5,178 bases of DNA from an uncultured Veillonella sp. (GTDB lineage: Bacteria > Bacillota > Negativicutes > Veillonellales > Veillonellaceae), in assembly GCA_902477915.1 (NCBI GenBank), contig CABSJA010000069.1, positions 1-5,178 of the forward strand. The letters run 5' to 3'. This document shows, in pieces, positions 1-5,178 of the stretch; the stretch's first letter is position 1, and each line of letters starts with the position of its first letter. The translations under genes were made by a program, and so were the position numbers. The notes under the pieces were generated by a model. The model was given only the letters and a program-made list of their open reading frames with translations, searched no databases and was not told the origin of the DNA.

Positions 1-534
1 GGTATCGAACTCAAGGTTCGTGCTCGTGTAACTGTACGTGCTAATATTGACCGCCTCGTTGGTGGTGCTGGTGAAGCTACGATTATCGCCCGCGTTGGTG
101 AAGGCATCGTAACAACTGTAGGTTCCTCTGAAGAGCACACAGATGTATTGGAAAATCCAGATCACATCTCTCGTACTGTATTGGGGAAAGGTCTTGATGC
201 GGGTACTGCATTTGAAATCTTGTCCATCGATATTGCTGACGTAGACGTAGGACGTAACATCGGTGCTCAATTGCAAACAGATCAAGCGGAAGCGGATAAG
301 AAAATCGCTCAAGCTCGTGCGGAAGAACGCCGTGCAATGGCTGTTGCTACAGAACAAGAAATGCGTGCGAAAACACAAGACATGCAAGCTAAGGTTGTGG
401 AAGCACAAGCTGAAGTTCCTAAAGCATTGGCAGAAGCTTTCAGAAACGGTAATCTTGGCGTTATGGATTACTACAATATGAATAATATTATTGCAGACAC
501 TAAAATGCGTGAAAATTTAGCAGATAGTGAATAG
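1..534 (+). CDS. floA: Flotillin-like protein FloA, C-terminal part (5' end outside window)
   Basis: FloA is a bacterial flotillin (SPFH/prohibitin family) that sits in the membrane, oligomerises and organises functional membrane microdomains that help membrane-protein complexes assemble. The reading frame is open from base 1 to a TAG at 532-534, giving 177 residues, roughly the last half of a protein usually about 330 residues long. The fragment begins at the end of the SPFH domain with VRARVTVRANIDRLVGGAGE and then IARVGEGIV, followed by ENPDHIS and GTAFEILSIDIADVDVG, all hallmark FloA segments. Fragment residues about 92-146 form the Ala/Glu/Gln-rich coiled coil (QTDQAEADKKIAQARAEERR onward) expected to drive oligomerisation. 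The protein closes with GNLGVMDYYNMNNIIADT. The C-terminal tail after this is shorter than in the Bacillus subtilis protein as I remember it. The next gene starts 8 bases after the stop, so the two are probably co-transcribed. The N-terminal membrane hairpin and start codon are not in the window. Confidence 0.95.
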   Translation, partial: GIELKVRARVTVRANIDRLVGGAGEATIIARVGEGIVTTVGSSEEHTDVLENPDHISRTVLGKGLDAGTAFEILSIDIADVDVGRNIGAQLQTDQAEADKKIAQARAEERRAMAVATEQEMRAKTQDMQAKVVEAQAEVPKALAEAFRNGNLGVMDYYNMNNIIADTKMRENLADSE

Positions 535-542
535 GAGTAGCT

Positions 543-1292
543 ATGGACTCTATTTTGTCTTCTGTGCTATCCATCTTTTCGCATAACCCTATATTTGTGC
601 TAGGTATCATCGCGTATATTGCTTTTTCCATTATAAAAAGCAAGAATACAGAAGAGTCTGATGAGTATGACAATAATGAAAGCTCAGGCCAGACTTGGGA
701 GGATATGGAACGTGAATATGGTATCTCTATAGAGAAAAAGCCTGTAGAACCTTCGCCTGAGGACTTGTTGTATGATGATGATTTCTATCGAGAAATATTT
801 AAAAATAGACCGATTGAAAATCAGCACCCTGAGGCTCCCTTAAGACCGAAGGGGGGAAGACTGTTTCAATATGATGATTCGGAGACATCTGAAAAACATG
901 TTGAAGAGCATCCAAGTAATGATAAAGCTCAAACAGTTTTAGCTTCCGAGCATCATTACGATGAAGCGTCTACAACGCAACAAGGTACTCATGTTTCATC
1001 CAAGAAAACTTCAAGTAAATCAACTGGCTTTAGTACGAGTACAACTCGTTTAAGTAGAGAGTCTGTTACAGGGCCAACCTTAAGTGAACGATTGGCCGAA
1101 TTCAAGCGAGATAAGGCTTCTAAAGAAGGAAAGGTACTCCTTGATACGAATATGGTAACGACTTCGCCAATCACTTCGACCAGTGTTCATACATCAAGTC
1201 ATAAACGTATATCAAATCATGCTCTAAAAGAAGGCATGAAATGGTCTATTATCTTGAGTAAGCCTAAGGCTCTTGAACGCAGATATCGTTAA
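543..1292 (+). CDS. Membrane-anchored protein of unknown function, downstream of floA
   Basis: I do not recognise a named family. The 249-residue product has one clear N-terminal membrane segment (about residues 15-31, NPIFVLGIIAYIAFSII) followed at once by Lys (K32, K34), which by the positive-inside rule places the long C-terminal part in the cytoplasm. Residues 36-90 are strongly acidic (DDDFYREIF near 78-86). Residues 141-178 and 206-225 are Ser/Thr-rich and look disordered. A short better-ordered block, TLSERLAEFKRDKASKEGK, covers about 179-197. The C-terminus (227-249) is a compact basic block containing ALKEGMKWSIILSKPKALER, which looks like a conserved peptide motif and not random tail. 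The ATG at 543 is supported by AGGAG at 533-537, which overlaps the floA stop codon; this suggests translational coupling. B. subtilis floA is also followed by a small gene (yqfB), but this product is much longer and I see no homology. A FloA partner or microdomain client is inference from position only. Confidence 0.8.
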   Translation: MDSILSSVLSIFSHNPIFVLGIIAYIAFSIIKSKNTEESDEYDNNESSGQTWEDMEREYGISIEKKPVEPSPEDLLYDDDFYREIFKNRPIENQHPEAPLRPKGGRLFQYDDSETSEKHVEEHPSNDKAQTVLASEHHYDEASTTQQGTHVSSKKTSSKSTGFSTSTTRLSRESVTGPTLSERLAEFKRDKASKEGKVLLDTNMVTTSPITSTSVHTSSHKRISNHALKEGMKWSIILSKPKALERRYR

Positions 1293-1424
1293 GTTGGGGT
1301 AGCCAATACGTTTATTAGTCATTAGAAAATATGGCTATCAAAATATTGGTCATAACGTCTACTGGATTATTGGTGATTCATGATCATCGTTATTCGGGGA
1401 TAGATGTTGTATAGCAATTATAAC

Positions 1425-1452
1425 GGCACATATCCTATGTGGTGCATATAAT
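1425..1452 (+). promoter_or_regulatory. Possible promoter with an internal dyad, just upstream of the terminator hairpin
   Basis: A perfect TATAAT at 1447-1452 lies 16 bases after GGCACA (1425-1430), which matches only the last three bases of the -35 consensus. A perfect 6-base inverted repeat, CACATA-TCC-TATGTG (1427-1441), sits over the -35 and spacer, where a regulator could bind. Predicted transcription start is near 1459, so the RNA would begin almost directly with the hairpin at 1462-1507. It could serve the HTH gene at 1580 by readthrough, or give a short terminated RNA. The weak -35 and AT-rich setting mean the TATAAT may be chance. Confidence 0.3.
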
Positions 1453-1461
1453 TACATATGG

Positions 1462-1510
1462 AAAGAGGTTCCTATTGGTCACCTATGTGACTATTAGGAA
1501 CCTCTTTTTT
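1462..1510 (+). terminator. Strong intrinsic terminator after the floA operon
   Basis: A perfect 13-base-pair stem (AAAGAGGTTCCTA at 1462-1474 with TAGGAACCTCTTT at 1495-1507) continues inward past one T-T mismatch (1475/1494), a T-A pair and a G-T wobble into a second perfect stem, GTCAC (1478-1482) with GTGAC (1487-1491), around a CTAT loop. The 3' arm runs into T1505-T1510, then ATTGTC and a further run of seven T. The T-tract lies only on the + strand side, so it ends transcripts from floA and the gene at 543. It is 70 bases upstream of the HTH gene and could also act as an attenuator if that gene is read from upstream. Confidence 0.9.
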
Positions 1511-1579
1511 ATTGTCTTTTTTTGATGGAACTTTCACAATAATAGGGAAAGGAGTTCGTCTACAAGGAAAGGTGATAGT

Positions 1580-2311
1580 ATGTATCGTAATGTGCGCGTT
1601 ATACCTAAACAGTTACTGGAACAATTATATGTAGAGAAACAGTGGAGTGTTCGCGAGGTGGCAGAGTATTTTCAGTGTAGTGTAGATACTATTATGCGGC
1701 GTATGAAGGCATATGATATTGAGCGAAGACCGTTGAAGAAGGATATAAATATGGTTCATGTACAAGCTCTATATGAGTCAGGTAAGTGGTCATTACATTC
1801 TTTAGCGAAGCGTTATGATGTATCGATTACGACGATGGCAAGTCGGATGAAAGAATATGGACTAGCTTGTCAGCGTTCGACCAAGAATGTAGCTATCGAT
1901 CCGGTGCGTATTTGTAGGGCCTATAAAAGTGGAAATACGTCAGACTCAATTGCACGCATGTATGGCATATCCCGATGGAAAGTACATCATGTATTGCGTC
2001 ATATGGGAATGTGTACAACGCTTAAAGTAAAACCATCTCGAAAGGTGGACGAGATGGCTTACTTGTATATTCATCATCATATGAGTACGGATGATATAGG
2101 TTTAGCTTACGGTATACGAGGGTCAACAGTGGCCATGTATTTACGGGAGCAAGGTATAGAAATTCGTTCAAATATATTAGAATTAGACGAAAATAGGATA
2201 AAAAACTTACGTGCTCAAGGGTATGGTGTTGCCAAAATTGCACAGATGATGGGCTGCTCTGCTTCTGCCGTAAGAAAACGACTAGCCATGAAAAAATATA
2301 TCTCTCCTTGA
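1580..2311 (+). CDS. DNA-binding protein made of five tandem helix-turn-helix units
   Basis: The 243-residue product is probably a DNA-binding protein. It consists of five diverged copies of a homeodomain-like/resolvase-type HTH unit at about residues 8-50, 56-99, 106-148, 155-197 and 202-243, spaced 47-49 residues apart. Each copy keeps the pattern S/T/G-x3-I/V/L-A/G-x2-Y/F/M-x-I/V/C-S-x3-V/I/M-x3-M/L. Examples are SVREVAEYFQCSVDTI (23-38), SLHSLAKRYDVSITTM (71-86) and GVAKIAQMMGCSASAV (216-231). The fourth copy has Arg in place of the conserved Ser (YGIRGSTV). Linkers are short and basic (RRPLKK at 49-54). There is no recombinase, transposase, sigma-factor or ligand-binding domain. The ATG at 1580 is preceded by AAAGGTGA (1568-1575), with a second Shine-Dalgarno-like AAAGGAG further up (1548-1554). 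The gene is alone between a terminator and the next gene's promoter. Its targets are unknown; transcription regulation or DNA organisation is inference. Confidence 0.85.
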   Translation: MYRNVRVIPKQLLEQLYVEKQWSVREVAEYFQCSVDTIMRRMKAYDIERRPLKKDINMVHVQALYESGKWSLHSLAKRYDVSITTMASRMKEYGLACQRSTKNVAIDPVRICRAYKSGNTSDSIARMYGISRWKVHHVLRHMGMCTTLKVKPSRKVDEMAYLYIHHHMSTDDIGLAYGIRGSTVAMYLREQGIEIRSNILELDENRIKNLRAQGYGVAKIAQMMGCSASAVRKRLAMKKYISP

Positions 2312-2336
2312 TGTAGTGCGGTAGATACTATATACT
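2308..2336 (+). promoter_or_regulatory. Likely sigma-A promoter for the membrane protein gene at 2366
   Basis: TTGATG (2308-2313, four of six consensus bases) and TATACT (2331-2336, five of six) are separated by an ideal 17 bases. The -35 hexamer overlaps the stop codon of the HTH gene (TGA at 2309-2311). Predicted start near 2343 gives a leader of about 23 bases holding the GGGAGGA ribosome binding site at 2354-2360. No terminator is visible between the two genes, so readthrough from the HTH gene is also possible. Confidence 0.55.
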
Positions 2337-2365
2337 TAAATTTATACAATGATGGGAGGAATATT

Positions 2366-3304
2366 ATGCTTGAAATTATATCTGCTTTAATACCGTTTTT
2401 CTTACTTGGCATAGCGGCCGCTGGTTTATCCCGTGTATCTGGGGTGGCACTGTCGATGATCATAGTACCAACACTATTGATTTGGGGAGCTAACGCGATT
2501 GATGTTATCGCCTTTATGCTGCTATTTGTGGTGTACAACAACTTTACAATGGAGACACAAGACGTTCGATTAGATTATAAAGACCTTGTATTATTCCCTA
2601 AATGGCGCTTATGTATTCCATTTATTTTGAGTTTAGTTGCTGCGTTCTTTGTACCAGCTGCAGGGATTGCCATCTTTATGGCCTGCTTTGTCCTAGAATT
2701 GTTAGCTACTGTATACAAACGCATTCCAGAAAATAAACGACCTCGCTTGCATCGCGTTATTGTTACATCCGTTTTAAGTGCTGTTGTAACTGCTGTAGGT
2801 GCTTATGCGGGCCCTAAAATTCCTAGTGAATACTATTTCATCTGTGCTGGTTTAGCCATCTTAATTATTACGGGCTTTGCTTGGTACGTAGGCAACCATC
2901 GAGATGCCTTTAGAGGTGCATGGGAAACAATTTGGGCTGACTTCAATTTGTTCTTGGGTATGTTTGGTGTAGAAGCCTCTTATTATCCAGCAGCGCTTAC
3001 ACGTTCCATTCCTAATCCAATGGACCGTATGTTACCAATGATTACAGTAGTAGGTGGATACGCTGGTCTTATGGTGGTATTTGGGTTTTACAATATCTTC
3101 TCCATACCATCTTTAATTACCGCTATTGGTGCTGCTATTGGCATTCGTCTCTTTGGTATGTATGAGTTTCCACGTCATGGCAGCTTCTCCTACTTAGCGA
3201 TTGGCTTTGCTGTAGCTGCTGTTGTATGCTTGTATCTCGTATCTCCTACACCAGTAGGCTTTGATCATATTAATACATTAGTATCTCAACCAATCGGTCA
3301 ATAA
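2366..3304 (+). CDS. Multi-pass membrane protein, tentative TauE/SafE (TSUP)-type transporter
   Basis: The 312-residue product is an integral membrane protein with about eight or nine hydrophobic segments, near residues 4-20, 27-42, 45-60, 83-98, 99-118, 130-149, 155-176, 222-244, 245-263 and 274-292; some adjacent ones may be a single helix or re-entrant. The N-terminal stretch GIAAAGLSRVSGVALSMIIV (15-34) followed by a second hydrophobic pair resembles the Gly-rich opening of TSUP anion exporters, and the length is close to the 250-300 usual for that family. The typical Gly-Gly-rich signature is not well kept, so the assignment is tentative. Substrates in the family include sulfite, sulfoacetate and other organosulfur anions; none can be inferred here. 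A polar loop, PENKRPRLHR (121-130), separates the two halves, and a second long loop with MFGVEASYYPAALTRSIPNP (199-218) precedes the last three helices. The ATG has a strong GGGAGGA (2354-2360) five bases upstream. No sulfur-metabolism gene is adjacent. Confidence 0.6.
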   Translation: MLEIISALIPFFLLGIAAAGLSRVSGVALSMIIVPTLLIWGANAIDVIAFMLLFVVYNNFTMETQDVRLDYKDLVLFPKWRLCIPFILSLVAAFFVPAAGIAIFMACFVLELLATVYKRIPENKRPRLHRVIVTSVLSAVVTAVGAYAGPKIPSEYYFICAGLAILIITGFAWYVGNHRDAFRGAWETIWADFNLFLGMFGVEASYYPAALTRSIPNPMDRMLPMITVVGGYAGLMVVFGFYNIFSIPSLITAIGAAIGIRLFGMYEFPRHGSFSYLAIGFAVAAVVCLYLVSPTPVGFDHINTLVSQPIGQ

Positions 3305-3376
3305 GGACTAGTAGTTTACTTATTTCTTTATCGTTTTATTAATATTTTTAGTGTTTTACCTAGTATCTAATAGAAT

Positions 3377-3405
3377 TTAGTTTTGTGATATAGTTCATAT
3401 ATTAT
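3377..3405 (+). promoter_or_regulatory. Weak candidate promoter upstream of the glycosylase-family gene
   Basis: TATTAT (3400-3405, five of six) lies 17 bases after TTAGTT (3377-3382), a poor -35. An alternative pair, TTTACT (3315-3320) and TATTAA (3337-3342) with 16 bases between, has four matches in each box but lies further upstream. No intrinsic terminator is visible after the transporter gene, so the glycosylase gene may also be read through from it. The 8-base direct repeat AGTTCATA occurs at 3392-3399 and 3417-3424, overlapping and just downstream of this candidate. Confidence 0.25.
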
Positions 3406-3451
3406 GCTGAAAGTTGAGTTCATACTAGATTGTGAAAGGGGTTGATGCTCT

Positions 3452-4045
3452 GTGGCAGAAACAATTGAAACTAGACCATTTCCACCGTTCTTACCAAAGA
3501 ATACGACGGTGATGATGATGGGGACATTCCCACCAACTTCCGAAAAGCGATCTATGGAATTTCATTATCCTAACTTTCAAAATGATATGTGGCGCGTGTA
3601 TGGCTTAGTATTCTTTGACGATAAGGAACACTTTAGAAAAGGGGAGGAAAAAGCTTTTGATACGGATAAGATTAAAGCGTTCTTATCTGAAGCGGGGATT
3701 GCTTCTTGTCCTACTGTATTAAAAGCTATACGCGAAAAGGGGAATGCATCAGATGCATTTCTTAAGGTTGTTGAACCTGTACCATTGGCAGAGGTTTTGG
3801 ACCAAATTCCAGACTGTAAACATATCGGTACCACAGGTGGTAAGGCCACAGAAATTTTGTTAAGCCTTTTACCAGAAAAGGTTAAATTGCCTAAAACAGA
3901 GGAGACAATTCCTTTTGTGTTTAACGGTCGCGAATTGACGTTAACGCGATTGCCATCTACATCTCGTGCGTATCCGTTGAGCCTTGCTAAAAAAGCTGAA
4001 GCTTATAAAAACTTCTTTAAGGCGTGTGGATTAAAAACGAAATAA
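3452..4045 (+). CDS. Uracil-DNA glycosylase superfamily protein, atypical motif 1
   Basis: Members of this superfamily remove deaminated bases (uracil, hypoxanthine) from DNA in base-excision repair. The 197-residue product shows the superfamily order. A strand ending in motif 1, MMMGTFPP (21-28), is followed by YPNFQNDMW (39-47), which matches the HPxNxFW block of MUG and deoxyinosine glycosylases. Then come HIGTTGGKA (124-132) and a C-terminal motif LPSTSRAYP (167-175), in the place of the HPSP/NPSG loop that inserts into DNA. Motif 1 has Phe26 where families 1, 2, 4 and 5 carry catalytic Asn or Asp. This recalls family 6 hypoxanthine-DNA glycosylases, so Asn44 or Asn41 may be catalytic (inference). 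Four-Cys iron-sulfur ligands typical of families 4 and 5 are absent. Translation starts at GTG 3452: the frame is closed by TGA at 3443, AAAGGGG at 3435-3441 is well placed, and the next in-frame ATG (residue 21) would cut into motif 1. Similar proteins occur in Bacteroidetes and Bacillota. Confidence 0.85.
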   Translation: MAETIETRPFPPFLPKNTTVMMMGTFPPTSEKRSMEFHYPNFQNDMWRVYGLVFFDDKEHFRKGEEKAFDTDKIKAFLSEAGIASCPTVLKAIREKGNASDAFLKVVEPVPLAEVLDQIPDCKHIGTTGGKATEILLSLLPEKVKLPKTEETIPFVFNGRELTLTRLPSTSRAYPLSLAKKAEAYKNFFKACGLKTK

Positions 4046-4116
4046 TATAGGTAGATATGTAAAGCATATAGATGTATCAGCTATATAGAAAAGTCATTAA
4101 CTAATTATTTATAAAT

Positions 4117-4180
4117 AACACCTTTGATCTTATATAGTATCTTCGGGGATATAATATAAACGATCAAAGGTGTTTTTATT
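4117..4180 (+). terminator. Intrinsic terminator after the glycosylase-family gene
   Basis: A perfect 13-base-pair stem pairs AACACCTTTGATC (4117-4129) with GATCAAAGGTGTT (4162-4174), followed by TTTTTATT (4173-4180). The 32 bases between the arms fold further: TTATAT (4130-4135) with ATATAA (4154-4159) and, after an A-A mismatch and a G-T wobble, TATC (4138-4141) with GATA (4148-4151) around a UUCGGG loop, leaving A4160 and C4161 bulged. The whole is one long rod. The opposite strand also reads a moderately T-rich stretch after the stem, but no converging gene is present, so a + strand role is favoured. Confidence 0.88.
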
Positions 4181-4284
4181 ATCAAAAATTAATGTGAGTT
4201 ATAAAAATGGATATATCTATATTATGATTGATTACACATATCTTGTCATAAATAAAAGTAATGAGCTGTATAACATTTTAGTTC

Positions 4285-4312
4285 TTGATTTCTAGAATGA
4301 GAGGTTTATAAT
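4285..4312 (+). promoter_or_regulatory. Sigma-A promoter for the MFS transporter gene
   Basis: TTGATT (4285-4290, four of six consensus bases) and a perfect TATAAT (4307-4312) are 16 bases apart. The predicted start near 4319 gives a leader of about 46 bases. The leader opens with the inverted repeat TTGTC (4319-4323) and GACAA (4334-4338), a possible operator or small hairpin right at the transcription start. Confidence 0.6.
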
Positions 4313-4364
4313 TAATCGTTGTCGCAAATGGTTGACAATAGTTTAAGAAAATGGAGTTGATATT

Positions 4365-5178
4365 ATGGATAAGGCTAAAGAGGCCTTATGGACAAGATCC
4401 TTTGTCCTCGATACTTTGATTAATTTCTTAGTATTTTTGATTTATTACTTATTAATCGTTATTATTGCGGTAGTAGCAAAGGATAATCTTCATGCTACAG
4501 CAAGTCAAGCTGGCTTGGCCGTTGGTATTTATATTATTGGTACCGTTGTTGCTCGGTTGTTGGCGGGGCGGTTCATTAGTATCTTGGGCTGTCGTAAGAT
4601 GTTGTACCTTGGTTTGTTAATTTATTTGGTTTCAACAGCCATGTACTTCTACACACCTAATCTATTGATGCTCGATAGTGTTCGTTTCTTAAATGGTTTT
4701 GCATACGGTATTACCTCGACTGCTACAAGTACAATCGTAGCGGCTATTATTCCAATGTCACGCCGTGGTGAAGGGATTAACTACTATGGCTTGTCTACAT
4801 CTCTTGCTGCTGCAGTAGGCCCATTCTTGGGGATTTTAATGCTACATAGCCTTGGTTATGACTTTATCATCGCATTCTGTGTTGCTCTTATCATCCTTTG
4901 TGGTATTGGTTCTGTTCTTATGAAGTTTGAGGAACCTAAGCTCGATATTGAATCTGAAGAACGTAAGGGCATTAGAATTTCCGATTATATTGAACCACGT
5001 ATGAACTCTATTAGTCTTGTTTCTGTACTAGTAGGTTTTGCATACTCTGGTGTTATCGGCTTTATGGCAGCCTATACAAAAGATTTAAATCTTATCTTAG
5101 CAGGCACATTCTTCTTCGTTGTGTATGCTGTAGTTATTACTATAACAAGACCATTACTTGGTATTGTGTTTGATATGA
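4365..5178 (+). CDS. Major facilitator superfamily transporter, N-terminal part (3' end outside window)
   Basis: This is a proton-coupled or facilitative inner-membrane transporter of the 12-helix MFS fold; 271 codons are present and the frame is still open at the last base. Hydrophobic segments fall near residues 15-37, 46-68, 79-96, 102-126, 143-163, 167-186, 216-237 and 243-268, so six helices of the N-domain, the central cytoplasmic loop (about 187-213, charged, EERKG at 198-202) and two helices of the C-domain are included. Motif A between helices 2 and 3 is seen as AGRFISILGCRKM (67-79), with the usual acidic residue replaced. A motif B-like helix 4 is RFLNGFAYG (107-115). Helix 5 carries AAAVGPFLG (148-156), resembling the motif C of drug/proton antiporters. 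A DHA-type efflux pump is therefore plausible, but the substrate is unknown. ATG 4365 is supported by GGAG (4353-4356) eight bases upstream and by the promoter at 4285-4312. Confidence 0.9.
   Translation, partial: MDKAKEALWTRSFVLDTLINFLVFLIYYLLIVIIAVVAKDNLHATASQAGLAVGIYIIGTVVARLLAGRFISILGCRKMLYLGLLIYLVSTAMYFYTPNLLMLDSVRFLNGFAYGITSTATSTIVAAIIPMSRRGEGINYYGLSTSLAAAVGPFLGILMLHSLGYDFIIAFCVALIILCGIGSVLMKFEEPKLDIESEERKGIRISDYIEPRMNSISLVSVLVGFAYSGVIGFMAAYTKDLNLILAGTFFFVVYAVVITITRPLLGIVFDM

Larger units (their letters stand above)
4046..4364. other. 319-base intergenic region: terminator, AT-rich spacer, promoter and leader
   Basis: The first part holds the terminator of the glycosylase-family gene (4117-4180). 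Bases 4181-4284 are very AT-rich, and I see no gene there; the only ATG frames are a few codons long. A near-consensus -35 TTGTCA (4243-4248) lacks a -10 at workable distance (TATAAC at 4269-4274 is 20 bases away). The last 80 bases contain the promoter at 4285-4312, a small inverted repeat TTGTC/GACAA (4319-4323 and 4334-4338), and the GGAG ribosome binding site (4353-4356) of the transporter gene. Confidence 0.7.

Noticed and set aside
263..481. Lys-rich open frame in another frame inside floA
   Set aside because: It overlaps the coiled-coil coding part of floA, whose protein sequence is unmistakable; it is a frame shadow.
1331..1414. A 27-codon ATG frame (MAIKILVITS...) in the region between the floA operon and its terminator
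   Set aside because: It has no ribosome binding site and no recognisable features; frames this short are expected by chance.
1580..2311. HTH-repeat gene as a transposase or site-specific recombinase remnant
   Set aside because: All five units are HTH with no catalytic residues, the gene has intact start, ribosome binding site and stop, and no terminal inverted repeats flank it.
2215..2541. 108-codon open frame on the - strand across the HTH/transporter gene junction
   Set aside because: It runs antisense to the ends of two well-supported genes with good ribosome binding sites and has no recognisable domain.
3305..3360. T-rich stretch after the transporter gene as an intrinsic terminator
   Set aside because: There are T runs but no stable GC-containing stem before them.
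3577..3849. 90-codon open frame on the - strand inside the glycosylase-family gene
   Set aside because: It is antisense to conserved glycosylase-fold motifs and has no features of its own.
4332..4366. TTGACA (4332-4337) with TATTAT (4361-4366) as a promoter for the transporter gene
   Set aside because: The boxes are 23 bases apart and the -10 would overlap the start codon; the pair at 4285-4312 is far better.

Overview
The window reads as ordinary chromosome of a low- to mid-GC member of the Bacillota. A flotillin of the FloA type, an AT-rich promoter style, strong GGAGG-type ribosome binding sites and tightly packed same-strand genes all fit. A Negativicutes genome such as Veillonella is my best guess, but it rests on general resemblance of the proteins, not on a diagnostic marker. 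All six genes are on the + strand. I see no insertion sequence, CRISPR array, tRNA or rRNA gene.

Layout: (1) positions 1-1292 hold the 3' half of floA followed closely by a membrane-anchored protein of unknown function, apparently one operon. It is closed by a very strong intrinsic terminator at 1462-1510 after an unusual 170-base 3' region. (2) Positions 1580-2311 encode a 243-residue protein that is almost entirely five tandem helix-turn-helix units with no catalytic domain. (3) Positions 2366-3304 encode a multi-pass membrane protein, tentatively of the TauE/SafE (TSUP) type, with its own likely promoter overlapping the end of the preceding gene. (4) Positions 3452-4045 encode a uracil-DNA glycosylase superfamily protein with an atypical active-site motif, closed by a second long terminator at 4117-4180. 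(5) From 4365 to the window end lies the N-terminal half of a major facilitator superfamily transporter behind a good sigma-A promoter.

Apart from the floA pair the genes look like independent transcription units, and no shared pathway is evident. The most notable items are the five-fold HTH-repeat protein, the glycosylase-fold protein lacking the usual motif 1 Asn/Asp, and the 1293-1579 region, where a possible promoter with an internal dyad sits directly in front of the terminator hairpin. I did not find convincing evidence of a wholly new biological system.
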